Shown in pieces: positions 46,786-56,767 of a stretch of 64,000 nucleotides of DNA. Both the position numbers and the translations under genes were made by a program. The notes beneath the pieces are model-generated. The model saw only the letters and a program-made list of their open reading frames with translations, was not told where the DNA came from and did not search any database. Where the stretch lies: positions 1,035,638 through 1,099,637 of the forward strand of contig CAOLHI010000388.1 in the NCBI GenBank assembly GCA_948474755.1, in the 5' to 3' direction. Origin of the DNA: Ctenosaura bakeri. Taxonomy: Eukaryota; Chordata; Lepidosauria; Squamata; Iguanidae. The stretch's first letter is position 1, and every line of letters begins with the position of its first letter.

Positions 46786-46904
46786 AATCTGTTTTGATGA
46801 AAACCCAACTTGGATGCTTCAAAAGGTAGTTTCACCATGCAGTGGTGCCTAACTATGCTTTTTACAAGTCTACCTTTATGCACCTTTATCATGAATTTGT
46901 TCAT

Positions 46905-46905
<1 letters not shown>

Positions 46906-46965
<60 letters not shown>

Positions 46966-46966
46966 A
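46906..46966 (+). repeat. (GAAA)n microsatellite, ~15 units
   Basis: About 60 bp of perfect AAAG/GAAA repeats. Lysine/glutamate/arginine-rich (plus) and serine/phenylalanine-rich (minus) frames crossing it are by-products. Confidence 0.95.
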
Positions 46967-47756
46967 GCAGCGAGGGATGAAGCCCCTGCCCCATTACTCA
47001 TTTCATTTTGCTGTCTTTGAGATGGAGAAAGGGAGAGTTTTTCTGCTCTGATACTTCCCTTAATTCAGTGCAAATCTGACCGCTGAGCAGACTGAATAAT
47101 ACAGAAATGCCACACCAAGTATCAAGTAACAGCTTCAAATTACAAAGCCACGACACCCTTCAACAGGCTCCTTTTAAAATGAAATCAAATTGAAGTGAGC
47201 ATTTTGGAATTCAGCAAAAGACCCAGAAGGCATCTTAAATGCCCTGGAATGCTATCTATGGGGATTATTTAATGCCTGGTGAGGTTTTGCAACCTCAATG
47301 GTGTTTTCTTTTTCTTTTTCTTTCTTTTTAAAGATCTGATTCCTTCAGGCCCACTAAAGCTCTTCTAAGATAATTCATATACTCTGTACTGCGCACTGTC
47401 TCCCCTCGAGGAGATGAGTACTGGATTATCTGCAGGTGCTGAATGCACCTCATCACCAGCCATCCACAGCCTGTGGGGAGTCCATTGGCTCCTGCATAAA
47501 TCCTTGAATACCCTCTCTGCCACCTAAAATAAGATCAGTTCTAATGGAGAACCTTAGAGGTCTTTCTGTAAAGAGGGAAAATAGCAGTCTATCAATGTAC
47601 TAAAAGCCATCAGTGGTTACTGAAAGAACTTTCCAAGGACGTTGTTCAAACTAAAAAGATTGGTCCAACTTTTACAAGGAAGGGTTGAGTGTGAAGGATT
47701 AAACAAGCATTACAGTCAGTGGTGGCTACTAGCTTCAGCCTAAGTGCTTCCAATTT
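46967..47756. other. No recognisable feature
   Basis: Unique-looking sequence; no gene found. Confidence 0.4.
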
Positions 47757-48445
47757 ATTCATTTAATATTTTATTCGGTTATATTCCACCCCTGCTCCTT
47801 TTCCCAAAACTGTAATGGTACTTAGGGTGGCTTACAACTTATTAAAAGCAGTACGAACTAAAAACCACACAAAAATGTCAGTTAAAAAGGTATAAATATG
47901 AAAGTGAGTTTTAAAAGGTTAACTTGTAAAGATGTGCCCTGGAAGCACCAGAGCCTATCAGATCTTTGAAGTTAAATAAGGTCAGCCCTGGTTAGTACTT
48001 GGATGGGAAATTGCCAATGAACACCTGGTGTTGTAGGTTATATTTCAGAGGAAAGAACTGTCAAAACAACCTGGAGGATTCTTTGATGAAAACCCTATGA
48101 AATTTATGGGGTTGACACAAGTTACCAGGTAACTGGAAGGCACATACATACTAAGATAAAACCATTAAAATTCACCAAGAACCATACAAAAATCAACAAA
48201 ACAGAAGAGTATTAAAAGCCCTTTACTGCCAATTGCTAAAAGCCTGATGGAATAAGAATGTTTTAATTTGCCAAGAGAAAGAGAGCAAGGAGGTGGCCCT
48301 CCTACCTTCTCTAAGGAGAAAGTCCAAAGACTGGGAGCAGCCACTGAGAAGGCCCTCCCTCTTTTCCCATCAAGTGAGCCTGAGAAGAGCGTGGGAAAGA
48401 CAGAAGGGTCTCTCATGAAGACCTTAGAGCATTAATAGGCTTATA
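47757..48445 (-). mobile_element. LINE fragment, minus strand, with nested SINE
   Basis: The reversed LINE tail ('ttattcatttaatattttat' and 'acttagggtggcttaca') at 47757-47935 continues at 48160 ('ctgatggaataagaatgtttt', 'actgggagcagccactgaga'). The minus strand shows a decayed 'GKRGRAFSVAAPSLWT' peptide near 48330-48370. The two parts are separated by the 5S-derived SINE at 47942-48152. Confidence 0.6.
47942..48152 (+). mobile_element. 5S-rRNA-derived SINE, full length
   Basis: 5S-like head ('gatctttgaagttaaataag', 'ggttagtacttggatgggaaa'), body 'aggaaagaactgtcaaaacaa' and tail 'ggaaggcacatacata'. Inserted in an older LINE fragment. Confidence 0.85.
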
Positions 48446-48689
48446 TAGGGTGCTGAATTTGTTTTGGTGATAGTCTTCAGCATTTAGATGGCTCCTCTGA
48501 AGAGCAGACTCAACACCCCATTGACATGAAAGTTTAAACTTCTGTCCACTATTGATTGGAGCCCAGTGTGACACTTAGAATAGGTATAAAACTTTACCGG
48601 TTTAAGATAGTCTTCAGACAAATGATCTCTTTCAGACAAATGGGGCAACTCATCTTCGCTCCCACTAACATTCTAAGCCAAGTGCTTTC

Positions 48690-48812
48690 AGCATCAGAGG
48701 AAGAAATTGACAAAAGCCACCTCTGAGGATTCCTTGCCTAAGAAATCCCTATGAAATTCATGGGTTCTCCATAAGTCAATAAGAGACCTGAAGGCACATC
48801 CACACACAACAT
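48690..48812 (+). mobile_element. 5S-derived SINE, 3' part
   Basis: Body and tail of the same family ('cagaggaagaaattgaca', 'ctctgaggattccttgccta', 'gacctgaaggcacat') without the 5S-like head. Confidence 0.75.
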
Positions 48813-48904
48813 TCCTGCCCAGATGTTTACATTATGTTCCCAGCCTAGGCATCCAACCGACCTTACTCAAACTCCTTGCTATGGGAAGGCTTTTAACACA
48901 TTTT

Positions 48905-49208
48905 AGGGAGGGAGAGACATGCTGGGTGTAACTCTGTGTCAGTTTGTTTTTCTGGAAAGAGACTAGGACAAGGAGCAATGGATTCAAGCTGCAGGAAAGG
49001 AGATTCCACTTGAACCTCAGGAAGAACTTCCTGATGGTCAGAGCTGTCCAGCAGTGGAATATGCTGCTTTGGAATATGGTGAAGTCTCCTTCTTTGGAGG
49101 TTTTTAAGCAGAGGCTGGATGGCCATCTGTTGGGAATGCTTTGATGGGTGTTCCTGCATAGCAGGACTCAATGGCCCCTGGGGTCTCTTCCAACTCTATG
49201 ATTCTATG
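48905..49208 (+). mobile_element. CR1 LINE 3' end
   Basis: A well-preserved CR1 end ('gcaatggattcaagctgcag', 'gaagaacttcctgatggtca', 'gaggctggatggccatctgt', 'ctcttccaactctatgattc'), plus strand. Confidence 0.9.
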
Positions 49209-49256
49209 AAAGTCTCTGAAACCAAAGCACACAATTCTAAAGAAATGCAAGCATTC

Positions 49257-50135
49257 TGTTACCCTGATCTCTGGGGGTCCCGGGAGGGGCGCCCAAATAA
49301 CCACACAACAACAACAACACCTTGGGGAAAATTATCTGGAGCACTCACTAAAGCTAGTGAGAGGTAGGGTAACTTAACAGGATCTTGCAACCCAGCGTCT
49401 ACAGAGTCAGGTCAGTCAAGCAGTCAGACAGTTTAAAGTAATAAAATTGATGTTTTATTGAATACAGAGAAATATTAAAAACACCACAGTCACACAGCTA
49501 ACTAGACTTGAAATAGGGATTTTTAGGGGGAAGTGGGTGATATGACACCTGTCTCGTAGTCCTGGAGCTTGAGAGCGACGTCGGGGTGCAGGGAAGAAGC
49601 TCAGCGTAGTTCGCTGAGGGGAGCTCACCAAACAAAGTGGCAGCAAGGCAGTCTGGAACTCAGGAGCGATCCGAGGAGGGTCTTGGAATCAGGGGTTTTT
49701 ATAGGGTGGATTGTGACTGCAGACCATACCTTACTCGGTAAGAACAATGAGTTTTAAGAGTGGGACAAAGCCTTGGAAAGGTCAGGTTTTAGCATGATTG
49801 GCTTAGAGCCTAATTAACAATAGTGTAGCCAGTATGCAAATACAGAGCGCTTAGTACAGCTTTGTCAGGTTACCTGCTCAGGGCAGGGAGCCTTTGTTAG
49901 TACCGTGTATATGCAATGAGGTGTTTGCTGGAGAGGTCCCTGAAGCGACGAACCGGCTCTGTCCGGCCTGCCTGGGTGGAGAATGGAATGTCCAGCAATT
50001 ATCGGCTGCACCTGTTTACGTGCTTGTCCAGAGGCCTCACAAACACGTGGACTGGGGTGGCAGAGGAAAGCCGAATGGTTTGATATCAAAGCGATATCGA
50101 GTGCTATCTCTGGGTAGGCCTGGACCGCAGTAACG
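49257..50135 (-). mobile_element. Solo LTR, family LTR1, minus orientation
   Basis: 879 bp. The left end is TGTTACCCTG, the right end is GCAGTAACG (the expected final A is now G). ATTC flanks both sides (49253-49256 and 50136-50139), a perfect 4-bp duplication. The minus strand carries AATAAA near 49460. Aligns with 36391 and 45265. Confidence 0.85.
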
Positions 50136-50190
50136 ATTCTTCTAAATTAGCTCTAGTGAAGCCACATTAGTATCTCATTTATTTATTTTA

Positions 50191-51142
50191 TCTAATATAT
50201 AACAGTCAAAGTTTGTGAGTTTGTGTCACACAGGCAAAGACCTCATATGATTGGCTGCCTGTGAAGACTCTGTGATAGATAATGATGCTGTGATTGAGGT
50301 GCAACTGATTGTACAGGGGGCTGAGCCAATGAGTGAGCAAGTCAACCTGCAAATGTCCCCTGCACTGGAAGGTTGCTCCAGCCAGCTCATGACAGAGAGG
50401 GAACCAGCGGTGATGCAGTGAAGTTGCAGCCAGCTGTGCTCATCAGCCCTCAATCACACAGAAGGCTGAAATGGGCTGCTGAGAGGGAGGCTGCTTGGAC
50501 TAGGCTGAGGAAGCAATAATGAGCAGCACCTGCTCACAGGGGCTATTTAAGTCTGCCCGTGTGGCTGCTCCTTGCTTGCAGCAAATTATTAGCAAGCCCT
50601 CACAACCTTTGTGTCTACTACTCCCTGAAATCCTCCAGATGGATCTCTGCCTCCTGAACCTTTGGACTGGACCTTGACCTGGCTCAGCTTGTGTTTTCCT
50701 GGTGTTTGGTATATTCGGATTCCCCAAGTGTTCCTGACCTCTCTCCTCCCTTGCTGGCTGCGGCCTGACAGGGAGAGATTCCTAACAGACTCTATGGGAA
50801 CCTGGGGTTGGCAGTTTAGGGAGCGGCCTTTAGAATTCTCAGCTGGAGAGCTTTTCGGCCTCAGGCCAATTGCTATGGAGGTGAGGCCTAGCAGCAAGAA
50901 GGAGGAGGGCCATGTATTTACCTCAGGAACTCAACCTGTACATGTTAATAACTCTGAATACAAATTGGATTGGGGAATATGGGGAAAAGTTACAGGTACT
51001 GGACAAGACAGTTTGGGGAATTAGAGACACAGGATCTCACATCTGTGTATTTCAACCACATCTAATTCATAAAGTAAGATAATTCCTAAGTTATTACCTA
51101 TGAGAAAATAAAATCCGGGGCAATGCCGGGTATATATACTAG
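50191..51142 (+). mobile_element. Non-autonomous Helitron with canonical ends
   Basis: It starts TCTAATATATAAC after an A. It ends with a hairpin (ccggggcaatgccggg, 51115-51130) about eight bases before CTAG, followed by T: exactly the TC...hairpin-CTRR plus A|T insertion of Helitrons, with no target duplication. The bases on either side join into a continuous LINE-tail-like AT-rich sequence (50171-50190 with 51143 onward). No Rep/helicase frame. A 517-bp solo LTR lies inside (50271-50787). Confidence 0.85.
50271..50787 (+). mobile_element. Solo LTR (third family) nested in the Helitron
   Basis: 517 bp from TGTGATAGAT to TTCCTAACA, with GACTC on both sides (50266-50270 and 50788-50792), a perfect 5-bp duplication. 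A 'ggctatttaagtctgcc' promoter-like motif lies near 50540. The other Helitron copy (6339) lacks it, giving an independent empty site. A 5-bp duplication is usual for Ty3/gypsy and ERV3/spuma-like elements. Confidence 0.85.
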
Positions 51143-51415
51143 TTTCTTATATTTGTATGCCACCTGTTCTCCCAGGATAGGACCCAAGATGGCTTTCAAA
51201 AATAAATAAAAAACATTTAACATTTAAAACAATTAAAAACATTAAAAACATATAAAATTATAAAAACCTATAACAATGTGGAATTTTAAAAATTGATTAT
51301 AAATAAATAAAAACTTCCTTCCCCTTCAGCAGGGATGCCTCCCCCACACCCTGTGATAGGTTCACCTAGGGTCACCGTAAGTCAGGAATAAGTGAAAGCA
51401 CACAACAACATCTAT
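51143..51415. mobile_element. LINE tail (minus) and Bov-B-type tail (plus)
   Basis: 51143-51300 continues the reversed LINE tail in which the Helitron sits ('tatttgtatgccacctgttc'). 51346-51412 is a Sauria-SINE/Bov-B-type 3' tail ('tgtgataggttcacctaggg', 'aagcacacaacaac'). Confidence 0.6.
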
Positions 51416-52630
51416 ACTTTTAGGCAACAGTCTTTTCCACTGAACTGACATGTAAAGCACGTGTTCTACTGCCAGACCATACTGGATTGTTACAATGGGA
51501 AAGTTGTTGATTATTACAGATAATCTGTAGTTTCAGATCATTTTCTCATCTAGGCAGCTTCCCAGAGGTTGTCTCAGTGCAATGGACACAGGGAAGGTGA
51601 GTTTGGTTTCCGTAAGACTCATCCAGCATCAAGAAAGTACCTTATAGAATGATGGGTGGCCCATAATTCTACAGAATTTGTTGTTTGACCTTTCCTATGC
51701 TGGTGATGGCACCCTTCACACTGTAGTATATCACCATCATCTTCCTCACTCCCATGATGTATTTTACCAATATATCATTAGGAAGGAGGCTGTACCTGAA
51801 GATATATTAGTGCAATACATCATCCAGGGATGGGATGTATTGCCAATGGAAAGGGAAGGCAGAATCCTAGAAGAGGCAAAACCAAGAGCAAATCGGTTTA
51901 ATTATGCAGTGATTAATAGCCCTCAGTTACTGCTCATTATTACTAACAATGTCTTAGATTATTAAACATCAGCTCTCTTTGCTGGCTCACATTACCCTCT
52001 TCTCTCCAGGAGCAAATGTCCAGTCAATTTCACCCTCCTTTCAAGATAGCTTTGCTTTCCAGGTCTCTTGGAAATTAGCACAATGCTTACCATTCCCATT
52101 TCCAATTACCCAAAGTAATGTTTCAGGGCTTTGAATAGCACACACACACACACAAAAGATTTCTTCAATTGATATAGCAGGAAACAGCCTCTATTAAATT
52201 CAGTACATTGGCTGTTATAACGATAATAATTTCCATTTGCCATATAAGGGGGAGAACCTTTTTATTAAGCTGCCATCCACTCCTTAAATTGTCGTAACCT
52301 GAGAGTATGTTCAGAGAGGGCCCCCTTGGTGATCACTATTGTCAGACAGAACAAAAGGGGCGGGGAGCAGAAAATAAAGAGGTTTCAGAGAAGGTGCATT
52401 TTACAGAAATACCATTTCCTCCCCATTAATATGCTATATGGTTAACCTGCAGTACTCCCCTCCTCCACCACCTTAGTCTCTCATTCATGAAAACAGAATT
52501 TTCCTAAAGAAACTGGTTGAACATAAAGCCAGAAATGCAACATTCTGATAGATTTTTGCCTGGGATCACTTTAAAAGATTTCTTTTAAAGATCAGTTTAA
52601 AAGAAACTGAGGGCAGGCTTCAAGATGCTC
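51416..52630. other. Unique AT-rich sequence with one perfect CArG box
   Basis: No transposon was recognised. 51960-52480 is AT-rich and free of visible repeats. CCATATAAGG at 52240-52249 fits the SRF-site consensus CC(A/T)6GG exactly, though such a 10-mer can occur by chance. A short (CA)n tract is at 52140. Confidence 0.35.
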
Positions 52631-54300
52631 AATAGATTAAAATATTTGTACCCCACCCTTTCTCTGAAGACCTCAGGTTGGTGTAAAATAAAACCAAACT
52701 AACAGATTTAGAAGAGTATAAGTAATTAAAATAATTTTGAAGGCTAAAACATATTAAACAACTAACAAAAGGCAGATTAAAAGGGTTTTAATAGTTTGAA
52801 ACAAATTGAAACCATGTGAATGGGAGGGTTTTGTAAAACCAGTTAGGTCCTAATGAACAACCATGTTTTTACTTGATGACTAAACAGCAGCCATGTTGGC
52901 GCCAATCAGGCCTCTGTGGGGGAAGTGTTCCATAAGTGGGGTGCCACAGCAAAGAAGGGCGTCTCCCATGTCCTCATACAGCCTATTGCTCTGACTGATG
53001 GGGCACAGAGGAAAGCCCCTCCAACAGACCTTAAATCTTGAGAATGTATGTATACAGAGTGGCGCTATGTTAGCAGGCTATATACCCTCACTCTTTGATA
53101 TGGTTTAATTGACATATATTGGTATTGGCATAAAATATAAATTATACTCTGCTATGGCTGCGTGGCCATGTTGGCTTAGAGAAGACTGGTCAAACACATG
53201 CACTGTGAAAATAAGGTCAGGTAAGCCCTCCAAGGCACAATCAGGTCATAGTCAGAAAATTCCAGCAATGATATACTTACAGTTAGCCTTCGATGACTCA
53301 CCCTTTAGGGACAATAGCATCTGAAATGTTCCCACAGGATGGTTGATTGTCTTATTCCTTCTCCCTCTCACCACTGGAACTTCCCCGTTGTCCTCATACC
53401 TGCCTCACAATTACAGACTATCAAGACTACCATTAGCCCTTTGTCACCTAGCACTAAGACAATTAATCCATTCTGGACCCCATTGTTTATGCTGCTGGAG
53501 AGTTGTTAACACCTTTGCCCTCCAGGCAAAGAGTATTTAAACCTCAGTTTTTGGCCAGCCAACTCACAATATACTGGATGTTGGTTATCACTCTGTCACT
53601 CTGATTCCCTACTGTGTACTGTCCTTAGACTCTGCATCTAAGCCACATCATTCTTTGCCTCTCTGCTAAATTGGTAAATATTGCCCACTTTGCCCTGAAA
53701 CTCTTGATATCCGAACTTTCTTCCCTTTTCCTTCTGTTAGCCTTGTGTGCTTGTGAGACTGCTTGGATCTTTTGTGTGTGATTGTAAATTCCCCCCAAAA
53801 AATACAATTTAAGCTTACTTTTGGATCTTGGGCTGGTACTTCCCCTGGATTAGTACTGGTAGACATAGATGTGAAAGATCTCATAAGGTTACTCCCTCTT
53901 GCAGGGCTCCTCTTTGAGCTAATATTTCCCACCATTTCACAGAAGTACTGGCATCATGTATAGGCCCCAGAGTCACCCACATTTTGGGGTAACAGCTCCT
54001 TCAAGTATCAAGATTCAAAGCCTTTCAGGGCTTCAAATGTCATCACTACCACCTTGAATTTAGAGCAGCTAGTACAGTTCTTCTAAAACTGATATTACAT
54101 GGGCTTTATATGTTGTTCCTGTCAGCAGTTTAGCTGCTGCATTTTACACCAGTTACAGTTTAAGTTGTCTTCAAGGGCAGCCCCATATAGGATGCATTAT
54201 AGTACTCTAATCAGGAAGTTATCAGTGCATTGACTACTGTGGTCGAGTTATCACTGAAATGTGTCTAGACAACCTGGAATATATCCACAGAAGAGCAACC
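52631..54300 (-). mobile_element. LINE-like element, minus strand, split by LTR2
   Basis: 52631-53063 starts with a reversed LINE tail ('aatatttgtaccccaccctt') and continues at 53999-54250 ('ccaccttgaatttagagcag', 'tttagctgctgcattttaca', 'tcttcaagggcagccccata'). These blocks are typical of a LINE-related repeat widespread in reptiles; I cannot name the family. The LTR at 53068-53994 interrupts it. Confidence 0.5.
53068..53994 (+). mobile_element. Solo LTR, family LTR2
   Basis: 927 bp, TGTTAGCAGG to TGGGGTAACA. Flanks GCTA (53064-53067) and GCTC (53995-53998) agree at three of four bases. Aligns with 24534 throughout. Confidence 0.8.
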
Positions 54301-54308
54301 AAGATAGT

Positions 54309-54652
54309 CATACAATCATAACATGGGAAGGAGTCTCATGGGCCATCAAGTCCACCCCACCTGCTCAGTGTAGGTTCTCCAGCTAAAGCATTCCCAGCAG
54401 ATAGCTTCTTTTTGAAGACATCCGGAGAAAGCAAGCCCACCACCACTCTAGGCAAGTAGTTCCATTGCCAAACCATTCTTACCATCAAGAATTCTACTCT
54501 GTCAACACTTCAGCCCATTGGACATGGTCCTGTCCTCTGGTGCTTCAGAGACTGTGCCTGCTTTGTGATAGTCCTTGAGGAATTTAAAGAGTGCAATCAT
54601 GTCACCCTTCAATTTTCTCTTCATCTGTCTTGCCAAAGACAAAGGGCCTGTC
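54309..54652 (-). mobile_element. CR1 LINE 3' end
   Basis: Reversed CR1 tail ('catacaatcataacatggga') and 3' region. The minus-strand reading includes a 'GDMIALFKFLKDYHKAG'-like stretch typical of CR1 3' sequence. It is truncated at the solo LTR that follows. Confidence 0.75.
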
Positions 54653-55143
54653 TGTTAAAGTCATTCTATGGTATCTGGAGGCAACAACAGACACCAGGTG
54701 TGACTGAAAAAGCCTTAAACATTTATTGAACAGCAAGTAATTTAAACAGCATCAGCATACAAGCAATATCAACATACAGATGCAACCCACTTAAGCCTAT
54801 GATGCCTAATAACATAAGGATGGCTTTCTCATCAAACAAGATGCTTTTGATCAGCTGCCTAGGATCCCAAGATGGAGCAGCGAAGGCGACTCCTCTGTGT
54901 AGCTACCAGCAGTGGCACAGCACTCCAGATGTAAGCCTGTGTGTGAGCTCCCCCTGAGAGCATATTCTACAGGGTTCATATACCCCTTGGTCTTGGGGGA
55001 CTTGGCCAACTTTCTTAGAAACTTGGTGATTACCCACTTGGGAAAAGCTAAACTCCTTACAACTGCCGAGGTCCCTAAATAAGTGGTTATCTTTTGGATT
55101 CCTCCCAGTACCCATTATCTTGCTACCAATTATCTTTAAGACA
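54653..55143 (-). mobile_element. Solo LTR (fourth family) inserted in CR1
   Basis: 491 bp. On the minus strand it runs TGTCTTAAAG...CTTTAACA (TG...CA), with a TATATGAA-type box near 54970 and an AATAAA signal near 54720. Flanks TGTC and TATC differ at one of four bases. It separates CR1 3' sequence (54309-54652) from CR1 endonuclease sequence (55148 onward). Confidence 0.7.
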
Positions 55144-55147
55144 TATC

Positions 55148-55382
55148 TGGAATTTGCTGGAGAGCATATACTTAGGAGAGTTAGTCTCCCAGCAGATATC
55201 CGGGGAATTGAAATACCCTATAACTACTAATTCTTGCATTTTTAAGACTTCTTATATTTATTTCTAAAAAGCATTGTCTACCACCTATTCTTGCTTTGGT
55301 AGCCTATAGCAAGCTCCTATCACAGTATTGCACTTATTTATTATCATTTTTATTTTTACTCAACTGCTCTCAGCTGGTTCAC
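55148..55382 (-). mobile_element. CR1 endonuclease-domain fragment, part 2
   Basis: The minus-strand translation contains VIGACYRLPKQE and ELVVIGYFNSPDICWE, recognisable as the CR1 apurinic-endonuclease 'GVCYRPP...L.GDFN.PDICW' region. Stops and changes are present. The N-terminal part of the same domain lies at 61875-62125 on the far side of the Harbinger element. Confidence 0.85.
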
Positions 55383-55385
55383 TCT

Positions 55386-55415
55386 GGCCCTTTTCTCACG
55401 GGGTATTTAAATCTT
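55386..55415 (+). repeat. Harbinger left terminal inverted repeat
   Basis: Pairs with 61842-61871; the outer 19 bases are identical and the AAATCTTCCC block is shared. Confidence 0.85.
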
Positions 55416-56159
55416 CCCAGATCGACCTCGATCGGGTGCCATTTTCACCTCAGAGAGCACCTGATTGCATTAAATTTTTTGGATTCTCACCCCAATCCGC
55501 GCGGGGCAGCCACCATTCAGCATTTCCGCGCACCTTTTAAAAACCAGAAGAAATGTGGTTTTTTCCTCCAATCCGCGCTCGTCGTTTCGTGAAAAAGCGA
55601 CGGTGCGTCCTGATTCGTGCGGGCGATTAACAGAAGGAGGGATTAAGGCATGGCCAGCAGAAGCCACAAGACCGCCCCCAACACGAACGGACGGCGCCAT
55701 TTTCCAATCCCGCAAAAGCGGGTGCCAGGAGCAAGCAGAAGGACGAGGAAACGTGGGGAAAAAAGAAGGTAAGTTTTTCCTTAAACTATTATCAATGGTC
55801 CGTGCCGCGTTGTGATTTGCAGCTTTCCGGGGACTGTGTCTCCCGAAGGGGCCGAGGATGGGGGGTGGGCTGCCTCGCCCTGGAGACAACACTCCCATAG
55901 TTCTTGTCCTCCTGGGAAACCCCCTGTTTAAATCCCGGGGGGGGAGCCCTATGAGTTTTTAAAGACGGGGGTGCCCTCCAAGAGCTGCGGAGGGGCCGTT
56001 GTATTTCACAGCTCGAGGGGCGTGTGAACGTGGCGGCGTGGTGACTGGTGAGTGGAAAACCTCGCCGAGGATGTCAGGGCTCCAGCGTCTGATGAGTGAA
56101 AAAATGGGGGCTTTTGAAAGGGCATTCGTAGCACTTTGGAGGGAAAGGAAAATGGGAAG

Positions 56160-56210
56160 AGCAGGGGAGGGAGGCAGGGAGGGAGGGAGGCAGGGAGGGA
56201 GGGAGGGAAC
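56160..56210 (+). repeat. (GGGA)n-type G-rich tract
   Basis: Runs of 'gggagggaggcagg' with many GGG triplets within about 50 bases; capable on paper of forming a G-quadruplex. Confidence 0.8.
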
Positions 56211-56271
56211 ATTCTAACCAGCCCATGCACCCACGCAACAGGCGGCCAATGTGATTTCGAGAGGAGCCGGG

Positions 56272-56510
56272 GCCATTTCTGCACTAACCAGTTATAGCGC
56301 GATGATTACACTCTCAAAATATCCGGGAAAGCTGGGGTTTGCAGTTTTGGGAGGGACCTACAGGAGTCCCACTCCAACCTCCTGAAGAGGGCAGGATTCC
56401 TCGCCCAGATTGCTCGCCCAAAACTACAGATTCCAGGATGCAACAGAAATGAACCTAGGCTGTTGGCGCACCAGCTTGTTATAGCGTGTTGATTCCACTT
56501 TCCCCGCCTC
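56272..56510. mobile_element. MITE-like fragments in the Harbinger 5' region
   Basis: A GGCCATTTCTGCACTA left end of the hairpin-MITE family starts at about 56272. A second, partial left-arm-like stretch ('gcttgttatagcgtgttgat') lies at about 56470-56500. The matching right terminus is missing. This is either a broken nested MITE or sequence shared between the autonomous element and the MITE family. Confidence 0.45.
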
Positions 56511-56767
56511 CATCGGTCCTGCTGCTAGACCTTTTTCCCGCACTGCCCTCGTCCACCCCCAATAGCAAACCACGCGGCTGCAGTGCCACAGTTTGTCCAC
56601 AAGGGGCTTTTCTGGCGCCGCCGTTTCCCGCGCACCAGGAGAACGCATGCGCGAAATGCGACGAGAGGAAGGAAAACAAAGGGAGGAGCCATTTTTCGCT
56701 TGAGCGGACGTGTAGGAGGGGGAAGGAGCTTTGCAAAGGGGAAACCCTGAAAGGAAAACAAGGTAAC

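Noticed and set aside
46842..47051. Lysine/arginine/glutamate-rich protein frame
   Set aside because: It is the translation of the (GAAA)n microsatellite.
47942..48030. 5S rRNA gene
   Set aside because: Only the internal-promoter part resembles 5S rRNA, and it runs into the same SINE body and tail found in the other copies at 2833, 12834, 13048 and 48690.
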